64,000 nt of DNA, from the NCBI GenBank assembly GCA_004193545.1, contig RPGO01000033.1:129841-193840 (forward strand), given 5' to 3'. The stretch comes from Candidatus Argoarchaeum ethanivorans (lineage in GTDB: Archaea > Halobacteriota > Methanosarcinia > Methanosarcinales > EX4572-44). A program made the translations under genes and the position numbers. Position 1 is the stretch's first letter. Each line of letters starts with the position of its first letter. Of the stretch, positions 43,304-51,112 are shown piece after piece. The notes beneath the pieces are model-generated. The model was given only the letters and a program-made list of their open reading frames with translations, ran no database searches and was not told the origin of the DNA.

Positions 43304-44503
43304 ATGAGTCTCAGAAGAGAATTAAAACCGGACATTTACGCAGTGGGAGCAATTGACTGGGACAGGAGGTTGTTTGATGAGCTCGTACCGCTGCCAGATG
43401 GAACGAGCTATAATTCCTATTTGATAAAAGGAAGTGAGAAGACGGCACTGATAGACACGGTGGACCCAACCATGGCGGATGTGCTGGTAAGAAACCTTGA
43501 AGAACTTGAGGCTGGCGATATAGATTATGTAATCGCCGATCACGCCGAGCAGGACCATTCAGGGTCATTACCACGGATACTCGGCATTTATCCCAGAGCT
43601 AAGGTTGTTTGCACACCGAAATGCAAAGATATGCTCATGGATCTGCTTTTAATACCAGAGAATAAGTTCATAACCGTGGCTGATGGGGAGACTTTGCCAC
43701 TTGGCAACAAAACACTGGAGTTTATTCATGCACCGTGGGTTCACTGGCCAGAGACGATGCTGACATATTTAAGAGAAGACAAGATGCTTTTTACAGGTGA
43801 TTTTCTTGGCTCGCATATCGCAACAAGTGATTTGTTTGTGACAGATGAAGCAATGGTCTATGAGGCAGCCAAGCGATACTATGCCGAGATTATGATGCCT
43901 TTCCGGCCAATTATCAGGAAAAATTTAGAGAAGATAAAAGATTTACCGATAGACATAATCGCACCAAGTCATGGTCCAGCTTATGATAAGCCAGCCTTCA
44001 TCCTCAATGCTTACAGGGATTGGGCTTCTGACGAGGTGAAGAATGAGGTAATCATCCCATACATCTCAATGCACGGCAGCACGAAGAAGATGGTAGATTA
44101 CTTTGCAGAGAGGTTGATTGAACGTGGCATAACAGTAAAGCAGTTCAATCTGTCAGAACCGGATATTGGGAAACTGGCGATGGCATTGGTAGACGCGGCT
44201 ACAGTTGTGATTGGCTCACCCACAGTTCTGGTCGGGCCGCATCCAAAAGTCGTTTATGCCGCCTGTCTTGCAAATGCTTTGAGACCAAAACTGAAATTCG
44301 TGTCCATAATCGGGTCTTACGGTTGGGGCAGCAGGATGGTGGAACAACTTGCAGGAATGATTACCAGCTTAAAGGTTGAAATACTGGATCCGGTTGTAGT
44401 TAAAGGAGTTCCAAAAGAGGAAGATTTTATAGCATTGGATAAATTAGCAGATGAAATTGTAAACAAGCACAGGGAACACAATATAATCAAAGCAAAAGCG
44501 TAA
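43304..44503 (+). CDS. fprA: F420H2 oxidase or flavodiiron protein (FprA)
   Basis: Reduces oxygen to water (or NO to N2O) at a di-iron site. The 399-residue protein has a beta-lactamase-like domain with the metal motif ADHAEQDHSG near residue 80 (the His-x-Glu-x-Asp-His ligands), PWVHWPETM and GDFLGSH segments and SHGPAYDKPAFI. A flavodoxin domain with PYISMHGSTKKMVDYFAE and GSYGWGSRMVEQL follows. In methanogens this enzyme uses F420H2 directly; coupling to the adjacent rubredoxin is also possible. It closes the stress operon. Confidence 0.93.
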   Translation: MSLRRELKPDIYAVGAIDWDRRLFDELVPLPDGTSYNSYLIKGSEKTALIDTVDPTMADVLVRNLEELEAGDIDYVIADHAEQDHSGSLPRILGIYPRAKVVCTPKCKDMLMDLLLIPENKFITVADGETLPLGNKTLEFIHAPWVHWPETMLTYLREDKMLFTGDFLGSHIATSDLFVTDEAMVYEAAKRYYAEIMMPFRPIIRKNLEKIKDLPIDIIAPSHGPAYDKPAFILNAYRDWASDEVKNEVIIPYISMHGSTKKMVDYFAERLIERGITVKQFNLSEPDIGKLAMALVDAATVVIGSPTVLVGPHPKVVYAACLANALRPKLKFVSIIGSYGWGSRMVEQLAGMITSLKVEILDPVVVKGVPKEEDFIALDKLADEIVNKHREHNIIKAKA

Positions 44504-44509
44504 AAAAAA

Positions 44510-44640
44510 TGAAAATGATAGAAGAAAAAAGAGGGACCTGTTAGAGAAAGGGGAATTATTATCAAAGAGAGATTATGAAACCTATAAAAAACAAATAGGT
44601 AGACATATTAAGGATATAGTTTTTGAGGAGTTCACAACGG
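44510..44640 (+). pseudogene. small frameshifted frame before nifB
   Basis: ATG at 44510 reads MKMIEEKRG and then hits a stop. One base out, the same stretch continues as DLLEKGELLSKRDYETYK and on through GRHIKDIVFEEFTTEIF to 44642. The charged helical pattern and the clean join suggest a small gene that lost one base near a GGG run. It could equally be an artefact of an AT-rich spacer. No family is recognised. Confidence 0.25.
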
Positions 44641-44652
44641 AGATATTTTGAT

Positions 44653-45561
44653 ATGAATCTTGCAGAAAAAGAGGAGGCACCCCTACCAGTAACAAAAGTA
44701 GAGGGAAAAGAAATACCTTGGGACCCATCGCAACTGAGGAGAATTCAGGAACACCCCTGTTTCAGTAAGAATGCCAGCCATCTCTTTGGAAGAATGCATC
44801 TCGCGGTAGCTCCGAAGTGTAACATCCAGTGTAATTACTGTATTCGCAAGTTCGATTGTGTGAATGAATCCCGACCAGGCGTGACAAGCAAAGTTCTAAC
44901 ACCAGGGGAAGCGTTGGAACGAGTAAAGGAAGTGCTTGAACAGGCACACTACATCAAGGTTGTTGCTGTTGCCGGACCTGGTGAGCCGCTGTACAACGAG
45001 GAGACTTTTGAGACTTTCAGGCTTGTAAAGAAGGAGTTTCCACACCTCATACGATGTATGAGTACGAACGGGCTACTTCTACCAGACAGAATCGATGACA
45101 TCGAAGAGCTTGGAATCAGCAATGTTACTGTTACGTTAAATGCCATAGATCCAAACATCGGCAAGAACATCTATTCGTTTGTCAATTACGAGGGTAAAAA
45201 ATACAAGGGGATAGAAGCAGCTGAAATATTGCTCAAAAATCAGTTAAAAGGAATAGAAGAAGCGGTAAAAAGGAAAATAATTGTGAAAATAAACACGGTT
45301 CTCATTCCTACTGTAAACGAAAAACACATCATTGACATAGCAAAAAAAATGGGAGAAATGGGTGTTTATTTGCAGAACATTATCCCCTTAATCCCGCAAT
45401 ACAAGTTTGCCAACATCACACCACCGACACCACAAGAAAAGAAGGAGGCGCAGGACAAATGCAAAGCGTATATAATGCAGATGTCACACTGTCGCCAGTG
45501 CCGTGCGGATGCCATCGGGAAACTTGGAAAGGATATACAACACTGCTTAATAACAAAGTAA
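44653..45561 (+). CDS. nifB: NifB-type radical SAM protein
   Basis: Builds the NifB-co iron-sulfur-carbide core for nitrogenase cofactor. The 302-residue protein (ATG 44653 after CGGAG; a TTG at 44623 is less likely) has HPCFSKNASHLFGRMHLAVAP. The radical SAM triad Cys56-x3-Cys60-x2-Cys63 follows in KCNIQCNYCIRKFDC, then VNESRPGVTSKVL, all characteristic of NifB. Further cysteines in SHCRQCRADAIG near the end would bind the K-clusters. It is the short archaeal form without the NifX-like domain. No nifHDK is in the window; methanogens often carry isolated nifB. Position after the oxygen-defence operon may protect an oxygen-sensitive product. Confidence 0.88.
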   Translation: MNLAEKEEAPLPVTKVEGKEIPWDPSQLRRIQEHPCFSKNASHLFGRMHLAVAPKCNIQCNYCIRKFDCVNESRPGVTSKVLTPGEALERVKEVLEQAHYIKVVAVAGPGEPLYNEETFETFRLVKKEFPHLIRCMSTNGLLLPDRIDDIEELGISNVTVTLNAIDPNIGKNIYSFVNYEGKKYKGIEAAEILLKNQLKGIEEAVKRKIIVKINTVLIPTVNEKHIIDIAKKMGEMGVYLQNIIPLIPQYKFANITPPTPQEKKEAQDKCKAYIMQMSHCRQCRADAIGKLGKDIQHCLITK

Positions 45562-45567
45562 TATCTT

Positions 45568-45699
45568 CTGCACTTGATTGCTTGCGTAACTCGACTACTT
45601 CGTAATTGAGAATCACCGGTTATTTTCTGCACAACGAAGTTGTGCAGTGCTGCGTAATTGAGAGTTGCAAATTAATTTCTGCACAACGAAGTTGTGCAG
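45568..45699. repeat. modular hairpin cluster downstream of nifB
   Basis: Two identical hairpins CTGCACAACGAAGTTGTGCA(G) lie at 45627-45647 and 45679-45699. Before them are decayed C-type modules (CTTGATTGCTTGCG..., CTACTTCGTAATTGAG). The linker TTGAGAGTTGCAAATTAATTT resembles the one at 25.26 kb. Confidence 0.7.
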
Positions 45700-45741
45700 T
45701 TCAGAAACATTTATTAATCACACTCCTCTAATAATATAACT

Positions 45742-47196
45742 ATGCAAGTCATCACTTCAACGGAAATGGCGGCTCTTGATGCAAACTGCGAGTATTACGG
45801 GCTTGCACGAATGCAGTTAATGGAAAACGCCGGGGCTTCTCTTGCAAATATAATAAAACAAAAATTCCCACAAGACACACCTGTCACGATTTTTGCAGGA
45901 AGGGGAAGCAATGGGGGCGATGCGTTTGTTGCAGCAAGGCACCTTGCAGGCTATAATGTTCAGGTATTTTTGCTTGGAAGAGGAGACGAAATAAAAACGG
46001 CTGGAGCCAGATGGAATTTTAGCATTCTCAAAAAAGCAGGAACTCCGATTATTGAGATTACAGATTCAACACAGATACCGGAACCGGACAAGGATTGCGT
46101 AATCATCGATGCGATTTTTGGGACAGGTATAAAAGGCAGGCTTCGGCCCCTCGAGTCAACCGCTATTGACCGGATAAACAACTGTGCTTCTAAAGTAGTT
46201 TCCGTGGATGTGCCAAGCGGACTTGATCCTGATACAGGAGACTTTGAAAAAGCAGTAAGATCGAATCTAACCATAACCTTCCACAAGCCAAAACCAGCAC
46301 TACTCCGCCAGGAACTAAAAACATATACTGGTGAACTGGTAACAGCACCAATTGGAATACCCCTGTTTTTTGAACGATTGATCGGCAAAGGCGACCTTGA
46401 ACGACTTGCCACTCGAAAACCAGAAAGCCATAAAGGCGATGCTGGAAGCATGCTTATTATAGGAGGAGGTCCTTACTCAGGAGCACCAGCACTGTGCGCT
46501 ATGGCTGCTCTTCGGTGCGGCGTAGATCTTGTGCACATTGCAGCACCAGAGGCGGTCTCAAATATTATAGCCTCCTTTTCACCAAATCTTATCACAGCAG
46601 CACTAACAGGTAACCATCTAAACGAAAGCGACATTCCCTTGCTTAAAAAAATGATTCCAACTGTTGATGTTGTGGTGATTGGCATGGGACTTGGAAAGCA
46701 CCCTGAAACACAATCTGCTCTCAAGGAGATTATCCCGCTCTGCAAAAAGGCGGTAATAGACGCTGATGGATTGTATGCACTCGATTTTCAACAAAAGAAC
46801 TATTCTGACATAATAATAACGCCCCACAGTTACGAGTTCAACCGGATTACAGAACTTAAGACTCCGGAAAACCTTAACACACGCATGCAGGTTGTCACAG
46901 GCTTTGCAGAAGCAAGCAATACAACGATACTTCTGAAAGGCAAAACCGATGTAATTGCAAAAGGCAGTGTTGCGAAAATCAACACCACTGGAACAAGCAG
47001 CATGACAGTCGGTGGCACTGGCGACGTGCTTGCAGGAATCACAGCAGCACTCTTCACAACAAACGATGCACTGCTCTCTGCATGCTGTGCAGCATTCATC
47101 AGTGGGCGTGCAGGGGAAATCTGTCATCAAAAATACGGCAGTGGACTTACCGCAACAGACATAATCGAATGCATACCAGAAGCTCGCAACCCATGA
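45742..47196 (+). CDS. nnr: bifunctional NAD(P)H-hydrate epimerase and dehydratase
   Basis: Repairs hydrated NADH and NADPH. The 484 residues combine the YjeF N-terminal epimerase (about 1-215; NENAGASLANI, FAGRGSNGGDAFVAARHLA and VSVDVPSGLDPDTG) with the C-terminal ribokinase-like dehydratase (about 225-484; HKGDAGSMLIIGGGPYSGAPALCA, TPHSYEFNR and GTSSMTVGGTGDVLAGITA). Fusion of both domains is standard in archaea and bacteria. Its stop overlaps the next gene's ATG (ATGA at 47193-47196). An AT-rich promoter-like TCTAATAATATAAC lies just ahead of the ATG. Confidence 0.94.
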   Translation: MQVITSTEMAALDANCEYYGLARMQLMENAGASLANIIKQKFPQDTPVTIFAGRGSNGGDAFVAARHLAGYNVQVFLLGRGDEIKTAGARWNFSILKKAGTPIIEITDSTQIPEPDKDCVIIDAIFGTGIKGRLRPLESTAIDRINNCASKVVSVDVPSGLDPDTGDFEKAVRSNLTITFHKPKPALLRQELKTYTGELVTAPIGIPLFFERLIGKGDLERLATRKPESHKGDAGSMLIIGGGPYSGAPALCAMAALRCGVDLVHIAAPEAVSNIIASFSPNLITAALTGNHLNESDIPLLKKMIPTVDVVVIGMGLGKHPETQSALKEIIPLCKKAVIDADGLYALDFQQKNYSDIIITPHSYEFNRITELKTPENLNTRMQVVTGFAEASNTTILLKGKTDVIAKGSVAKINTTGTSSMTVGGTGDVLAGITAALFTTNDALLSACCAAFISGRAGEICHQKYGSGLTATDIIECIPEARNP

Positions 47197-47810
47197 AGAA
47201 AGGATTTTTAATCACTGTTGAAGGCATAGACGGCGCTGGAAAACATACGTTGTGCTCGTTCATCAAAAAGTTTTTAGAATCAGAGAATATTGAAGTAATC
47301 CGGATGGAGTATCCGGATTACTCAAGCATCTGGGGTAAAATGATTAACGATTATCTTCATAATAAAATAGAATTTAGTAATAACGAACAGTTTTTTTTGT
47401 ATCTCATAGACATATTAAAAGATCAAGATAAAATCCGTAGACTACTGATGGGGGGCAGTGTTGTAATATCAGATAGATATTTTTCTTCCACGGTTGCTTT
47501 CCAGTGTGCTAAAAGTTTTAATTACCAGCAAGCAATATCAATAATTAAAGCAGTGAATATTATTGTACCTGATTTAACCTTGTTTATTCAAATTCCACCA
47601 GAAGTAACTTTAAAAAGAAAAATCAAACAAAAAGGATCCACAGACAGACACGAAAAAAATATTGAATTATTACGAAATGTCAATGCTGTGTATGAAAAAA
47701 TGCTGAAAGAAGAGATACTATCTAAAAAATGGGTAAAAATAGATGGAAATCAAGATTTGAGCATAATAGAGAATAGTGCAAAATATATAATAAAAAATTC
47801 TTTAATATAG
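47193..47810 (+). CDS. tmk: thymidylate kinase
   Basis: Phosphorylates dTMP to dTDP. From ATG 47193 (coupled to nnr by a 4-base overlap) it has 205 residues. It shows the P-loop EGIDGAGKHTL (about residues 9-18), DRYFSSTVAFQ (the DR-Y/F-x-x-S base-binding motif) and DLTLFIQIPPEVTLKRK (about 120-136). Reading further upstream in this frame is possible but falls inside nnr and has no support. Codon use is AT-rich compared with nnr, and it carries many Ile and Lys residues. Confidence 0.85.
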   Translation: MKKGFLITVEGIDGAGKHTLCSFIKKFLESENIEVIRMEYPDYSSIWGKMINDYLHNKIEFSNNEQFFLYLIDILKDQDKIRRLLMGGSVVISDRYFSSTVAFQCAKSFNYQQAISIIKAVNIIVPDLTLFIQIPPEVTLKRKIKQKGSTDRHEKNIELLRNVNAVYEKMLKEEILSKKWVKIDGNQDLSIIENSAKYIIKNSLI

Positions 47811-47817
47811 TCAAATT

Positions 47818-47867
47818 GCGACGGCACACCCCGCCGCAGAGCAGCGGGGCATGTTCCGTGCCGTCGC
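47818..47867. repeat. large GC-rich stem-loop
   Basis: GCGACGGCAC (47818-47827) pairs exactly with GTGCCGTCGC (47858-47867), and an inner stem CCCCGCCGC / GCAGCGGGG (47829-47837 with 47841-47849, one mismatch) forms within. A related small palindrome CCGCAGCAGAGCTGCGG lies at 47932-47948. They stand just after tmk, where they could end transcription or be palindromic repeats. Confidence 0.6.
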
Positions 47868-48022
47868 TTTGTTATCCAGTCTTATTCAAAAATCTAAAAG
47901 TTCCATCTGACTATACTCCTCTTTGTCCCAACCGCAGCAGAGCTGCGGGGTATAATAATTAAATTAAAGATTTTTTATTTGGTAAAATAAATTATGATGC
48001 CCGGGTCACTCTGACATCAATA

Positions 48023-48166
48023 ATGGAAGGTGAAAAGCGGAAACAAATTTTAGCTAAGATGCGGGGGGTGGAATGCTTAAAGTATTGTACTCATCCACTA
48101 AATAAGATTAATGAGTTAATTGAATATCTTTCTTTGCCTGAAAAATATCATTCATCAATCCTTTAA
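48023..48166 (+). CDS. small ORF, 47 residues, unknown
   Basis: From ATG 48023, reads MEGEKRKQILAKMRGVECLKY and ends at 48166. The helix-rich, charged composition is protein-like and GGAAGGT is at the start region, but no family is recognised. It is the only frame between tmk and the attC-like site (48 bases after its stop), which is the layout of an integron gene cassette. It may therefore be a captured cassette; it may also be chance. Confidence 0.35.
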   Translation: MEGEKRKQILAKMRGVECLKYCTHPLNKINELIEYLSLPEKYHSSIL

Positions 48167-48213
48167 AAATATCTAAGTGAGGCTTTGAAATTAACAAAAA
48201 TGTGGCATACAGC

Positions 48214-48295
48214 GTATAACACGGTGTGAAAGACTACGCTTCGCTTCGTCCAAATTCTGCTTCGCAGAACTTCTTTTACACCGGGAACGTTAGGC
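48214..48295 (+). other. attC-like recombination site
   Basis: The left end has GTATAAC (48214-48220) and the right end GTTAGGC (48289-48295), resembling the R'' and R' boxes (RYYYAAC, GTTRRRY) of integron attC sites. One Y position in the left box is violated. Inside, ACGGTGTGAAAG and CTTTTACACCGGGAAC form a near-perfect stem (10 bp, one mismatch) capped by a variable region with a TCTGCTTCGCAGA hairpin. The spacing (asymmetric spacers of 2 and 6 bases) matches attC sites I remember from Leptospira. No integrase gene is in the window. Confidence 0.45.
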
Positions 48296-48346
48296 GAAAT
48301 CGCCTGCTGAAAATAGCTAATAAACGGGTTAAGGGGAAGAAAGCCA

Positions 48347-48517
48347 TTGAAAAATGGGATAATCATTGTCGCTGTACTAGCTGTATTGGCAGGAGCTTTC
48401 ATGCTCGCTGAGACACATATTGGTAAATACTTCCAACAAAAATGTTTTCGTGAATCTTACAAACTGCAAACTACGTTTACAGAAGGCAATCAGTACAAAG
48501 GAGCAACACTGTTATGA
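48347..48517 (+). CDS. small membrane protein, unknown
   Basis: A 56-residue product starting TTG at 48347 (after GGGGAAG): KNGIIIVAVLAVLAGAFMLAE then THIGKYFQQKCFRESYK... One N-terminal transmembrane helix (about residues 3-22) is clear; the rest is polar. The stop overlaps the first of two start regions of the pps gene (TTATGA). It directly follows the attC-like site, so it could be the next captured gene. The non-ATG start and absence of a known family keep this tentative. Confidence 0.4.
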   Translation: MKNGIIIVAVLAVLAGAFMLAETHIGKYFQQKCFRESYKLQTTFTEGNQYKGATLL

Positions 48518-48594
48518 AACTTTGGCATACCAGGAAACTACAAACTATGTTTGCAGAAAAGAGTCAGGCACAAAGGAGCAATACTGATATGAAA
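48461..48594 (+). repeat. tandem duplication of the pps start region
   Basis: Two units of about 59 bp (48461-48519 and 48535-48594) separated by 15 bases. Each carries ACAAAGGAGCAA as ribosome-binding site and ends with ATGAAA. The ATGs (48514 and 48589) are 75 bases apart, so they are in frame. Confidence 0.8.
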
Positions 48595-49341
48595 ATGGAC
48601 ATTCCAAAAACACACCCACGATACCAGTCCCTCATCACCAGGGAAAAGATAGCAGAAGGAATAGAGATTGGTATAACAGGGGAGATCGGACTGATAGCAC
48701 ACGGGCGTGGTGAAGCCTTTGATTATCTGATAGGTGAAAAAACAACCGTTTCAGCATACAGGGCAGAAACCGCAGCAGCAGCAGCACTCTTACTCGCGAG
48801 ACACCCGGTAATATCTGTAAACGGCAACACAGCAGCACTTGTCCCGGGAGAGATTATAAAGCTTGCAAACACCACAGATGCAGGCATCGAAGTAAACCTC
48901 TTCTACCGCACAAAAGAGCGCCACCAGAATATCCTGAAACATCTGCAAAAACACGGTGCATCAAAATTATACACCAGTACAGATGCAAAAATACCTAACT
49001 TGCCTCACAGCCGTGCAATCGTGGACTCGCTTGGAATCTACAAAGCAGACACCGTACTTGTACCGCTCGAAGACGGGGACCGATGCAGTGCCCTTAAGCG
49101 AATGGGAAAAAACATCATAACAATAGACCTGAACCCAATGTCACGCACAGCAAAAACAGCAGACATAACTATTGTTGACAATCTCACAAGAGCTATCCCA
49201 AACATCATAACAATTGCAGAAGAGCTAAAAAATAAGACAACAACAGAGCTTCAACAACTCCTCAAGAATTATAACAATCAGCAAACACTAAAGGATGCGA
49301 TAAAAGAAATAATAGCACACTTGAACAACCAACCAGTTTGA
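48589..49341 (+). CDS. 4-phosphopantoate-beta-alanine ligase
   Basis: Archaeal route to CoA: joins 4-phosphopantoate and beta-alanine to 4-phosphopantothenate. From ATG 48589 the protein has 250 residues and starts MKMDIPKTHPRYQSLITREKI, as the family does. Further family features are GRGEAFDYLIGEKT, AAAAALLLARHPVISVNGNTAAL, SKLYTSTDAKIPNLPHSRAIVD, VLVPLEDGDRC and IDLNPMSRTAKTADITIVDN. An in-frame ATG 75 bases upstream (48514) in the first unit of a tandem duplication would add 25 residues not seen in the family. The gene ends at 49341 before a cluster of broken ISs. Confidence 0.9.
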   Translation: MKMDIPKTHPRYQSLITREKIAEGIEIGITGEIGLIAHGRGEAFDYLIGEKTTVSAYRAETAAAAALLLARHPVISVNGNTAALVPGEIIKLANTTDAGIEVNLFYRTKERHQNILKHLQKHGASKLYTSTDAKIPNLPHSRAIVDSLGIYKADTVLVPLEDGDRCSALKRMGKNIITIDLNPMSRTAKTADITIVDNLTRAIPNIITIAEELKNKTTTELQQLLKNYNNQQTLKDAIKEIIAHLNNQPV

Positions 49342-49370
49342 ATGTGCAGAGATTACAATGTTTCAACTGC

Positions 49371-49390
49371 AACACCACATAATGTGACCG
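49371..49390 (+). repeat. 20-bp dispersed motif, copy 5
   Basis: Reads AACACCACATAATGTGACCG, very near the copies at 73-92 and 4879-4898. It lies between the pps stop and the IS481-like pseudogene. Confidence 0.5.
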
Positions 49391-49814
49391 TCTTTTCTGA
49401 CTGTAGTATCCCGAAATTATTTCGCCTGTATTTTGTACATAGAACTCAACACACCTGGTCCATGGTAAAAATGAGTGACCGGAAGATACGATTAGCTATT
49501 AACTGGGTATTGAAAAAAGGTGAAACAACCTCTGACGTGGCCAGGGATCTAAAAGTATCGCAACGACGGATTCAGCAATTTGTAAAACATTTTAAAGAAA
49601 TAGGAGAATATCTGGTTTTAAATATGAATCGACGCCCTAAGACCTATTTGACCGATGAACAGAAAAAAAATTCATTGGTGATCGGTTAAGGAATCTAATA
49701 GCCTCCTTGCTTATGGTTTTTAGAAAAATGAGTACATCTATAACTGATTAAAAGCTGTCTGTAAAAGTTTAAATATATTTACATGAATATCCCATCCATT
49801 CGGAGGGAATCTGA

Positions 49815-50398
49815 GTGGCGAAAAAGAAACAAAAAGCAAAAGTAATAGAAGAAGACCTCAGTAGATTATTTTCACCAGAATTTCTTCAAAAAACAGCCAA
49901 AGAAACGGGATTTATCAAGCGAGACAGAAAGATAAATCCTGTACTTATGTTCTGGACATTATCATTAGGATTTGGAGTGCAGCTTCAGAGAACGTTAGCA
50001 AGTTTGCGACGTCCTTTATGAAGAAAAAGGTGAAATACACATCAGTAGTAGTAGTTTTTATGATCGTTTCACACCAGAACTTGTGAAATTTATTCATGCC
50101 TGTATCTTACATGGTCCGGAAGACATTACGCAAAGCTCTAATCGGAAACTGAATGATAAACTATCCGGTTTCAAAGACATCGTTGCTCAGGATAGTACAA
50201 TCATTCGATTACATGAGAGATTAGCTGATAAATGGCCTGCTGCAAGAACAAGAAAAACAGCTGCTGGTGTTAAAATAAGTCTTCTTCAACTATTCAGATA
50301 TTGATGCAAGCCTTATAGAGCTATTTGAAGTTTATCAAAGTCAAGCGCTTGATCCGAACGTAAATCGGAAGAGATTAATGGATGAGTGGAGAGCTTAA
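49815..50398 (+). pseudogene. IS4-family transposase remnant
   Basis: Starts MAKKKQKAKVIEEDLSRLFS and shifts frame near 50015 (RRPL-stop, continuing as LYEEKGEIHISSSSFYDRF). It reaches the first catalytic aspartate region AQDSTIIRLHERLADKWPA, then VKISL. The next codons are already the family's C-terminal tail (NYSDIDASLIELFEVYQSQ ... LMDEWRA), so most of the catalytic core is deleted. It cannot make an active transposase. The tail's stop codon falls inside the right inverted repeat. Confidence 0.7.
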
Positions 50399-50413
50399 CC
50401 GATCACGCATGGA
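50288..50413 (+). repeat. duplicated right end of the IS4-like element, unit 1
   Basis: About 126 bases (AACTATTCAGATATTGATGC to CACGCATGGA) identical by eye to 50429-50554; unit period is 141 bases. The 15 bases between units are part of the original gene context (ATTATTGTAAGACTAAA). Confidence 0.85.
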
Positions 50414-50428
50414 TTATTGTAAGACTAA

Positions 50429-50554
50429 AACTATTCAGATATTGATGCAAGCCTTATAGAGCTATTTGAAGTTTATCAAAGTCAAGCGCTTGATCCGAAC
50501 GTAAATCGGAAGAGATTAATGGATGAGTGGAGAGCTTAACCGATCACGCATGGA
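50429..50554 (+). repeat. duplicated right end of the IS4-like element, unit 2
   Basis: Second copy of 50288-50413, forming the actual right boundary next to the AAAAAAATT target duplication. Confidence 0.85.
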
Positions 50555-51112
50555 AAAAAATTATACAACGAGCTCATGTAGAATCGTTTCTTGGAGCAAA
50601 ATTTCTGAGGCATCACATAAGCACAAAATATGGCCAAAATATCCCGCAAAATAAAATTCACAAGTATCTTTCGGAATTAGGATTGGCAAAACCAAATATT
50701 AGAGAACAAAAAAAGCGTAAACGGTGTAGATATGAAAGGGAACACATTATTTCCCTGCTTCACGCAGATTGGTGTGAATATAAGGGAAAACAGGTAATCG
50801 CATACGAAGATGATGCATCCAGGAAGATCCTGTCAATTAGAGAATTCGATAATGCGACTACTGAAAATGCAATCGATGTCTTGAAAGAGGCTGAAAACCA
50901 GGCAGCTGTATTCAATGCACTTATTGAGGGTTTAAACTCGACTTTCAAAGAAGCGTAGATTGACCCCTAAACTTTCCTCAAAAACCGTTAGCCGTCGGAC
51001 TTGTTGCCGTTTTCCAATCTGTATGACCTAACTTTTGATATTAGTATAATGCCACAATAAATATCGATTATAACAAATAACTATAGATAGCAGTATGACC
51101 TAATACACCTAC

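Larger units (their letters stand above)
49673..50553 (+). mobile_element. deletion derivative of an IS4-family (ISH8-like) element
   Basis: Terminal inverted repeats share GTGATCGGTTAAG (left, 49678-49690; right on the reverse strand, 50535-50547). A 9-bp target duplication AAAAAAATT flanks it (49664-49672 and 50554-50562). The transposase inside is only the two ends of a full gene (see next entry). The right end exists twice, because 126 bases of the 3' part are duplicated. Total 881 bp, about half the usual length. Confidence 0.75.
49462..50958 (+). pseudogene. second IS481-like transposase, interrupted and truncated
   Basis: The N-terminal part (49462-49672) is a helix-turn-helix domain, MVKMSDRKIRLAINWVLKKG to KTYLTDEQKK. 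After 881 bases of inserted IS it resumes at 50554 as KKIIQRAHVESFLGAKFLRHH and runs to ADWCEYKGKQ and YEDDASRKILSI, where two acidic positions of the rve domain lie. The frame then jumps to a short EGLNSTFKEA tail and stops, so the middle and end of the catalytic core are missing. The gene was therefore broken first by deletion or insertion. Confidence 0.65.

Noticed and set aside
46618-47130. 170-codon cysteine-rich minus-strand frame
   Set aside because: It is antisense to the dehydratase domain of nnr; the cysteines arise from Ala/Thr codons (gca, aca) on the other strand.
47082-47192. N-terminal extension of thymidylate kinase
   Set aside because: It would lie wholly within nnr; the ATG at 47193 gives the P-loop at its usual distance from the N-terminus.
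47818-47948. Second attC or an RNA gene
   Set aside because: The stems lack RYYYAAC/GTTRRRY boxes and no known RNA consensus is seen; I keep it only as a GC-rich hairpin.
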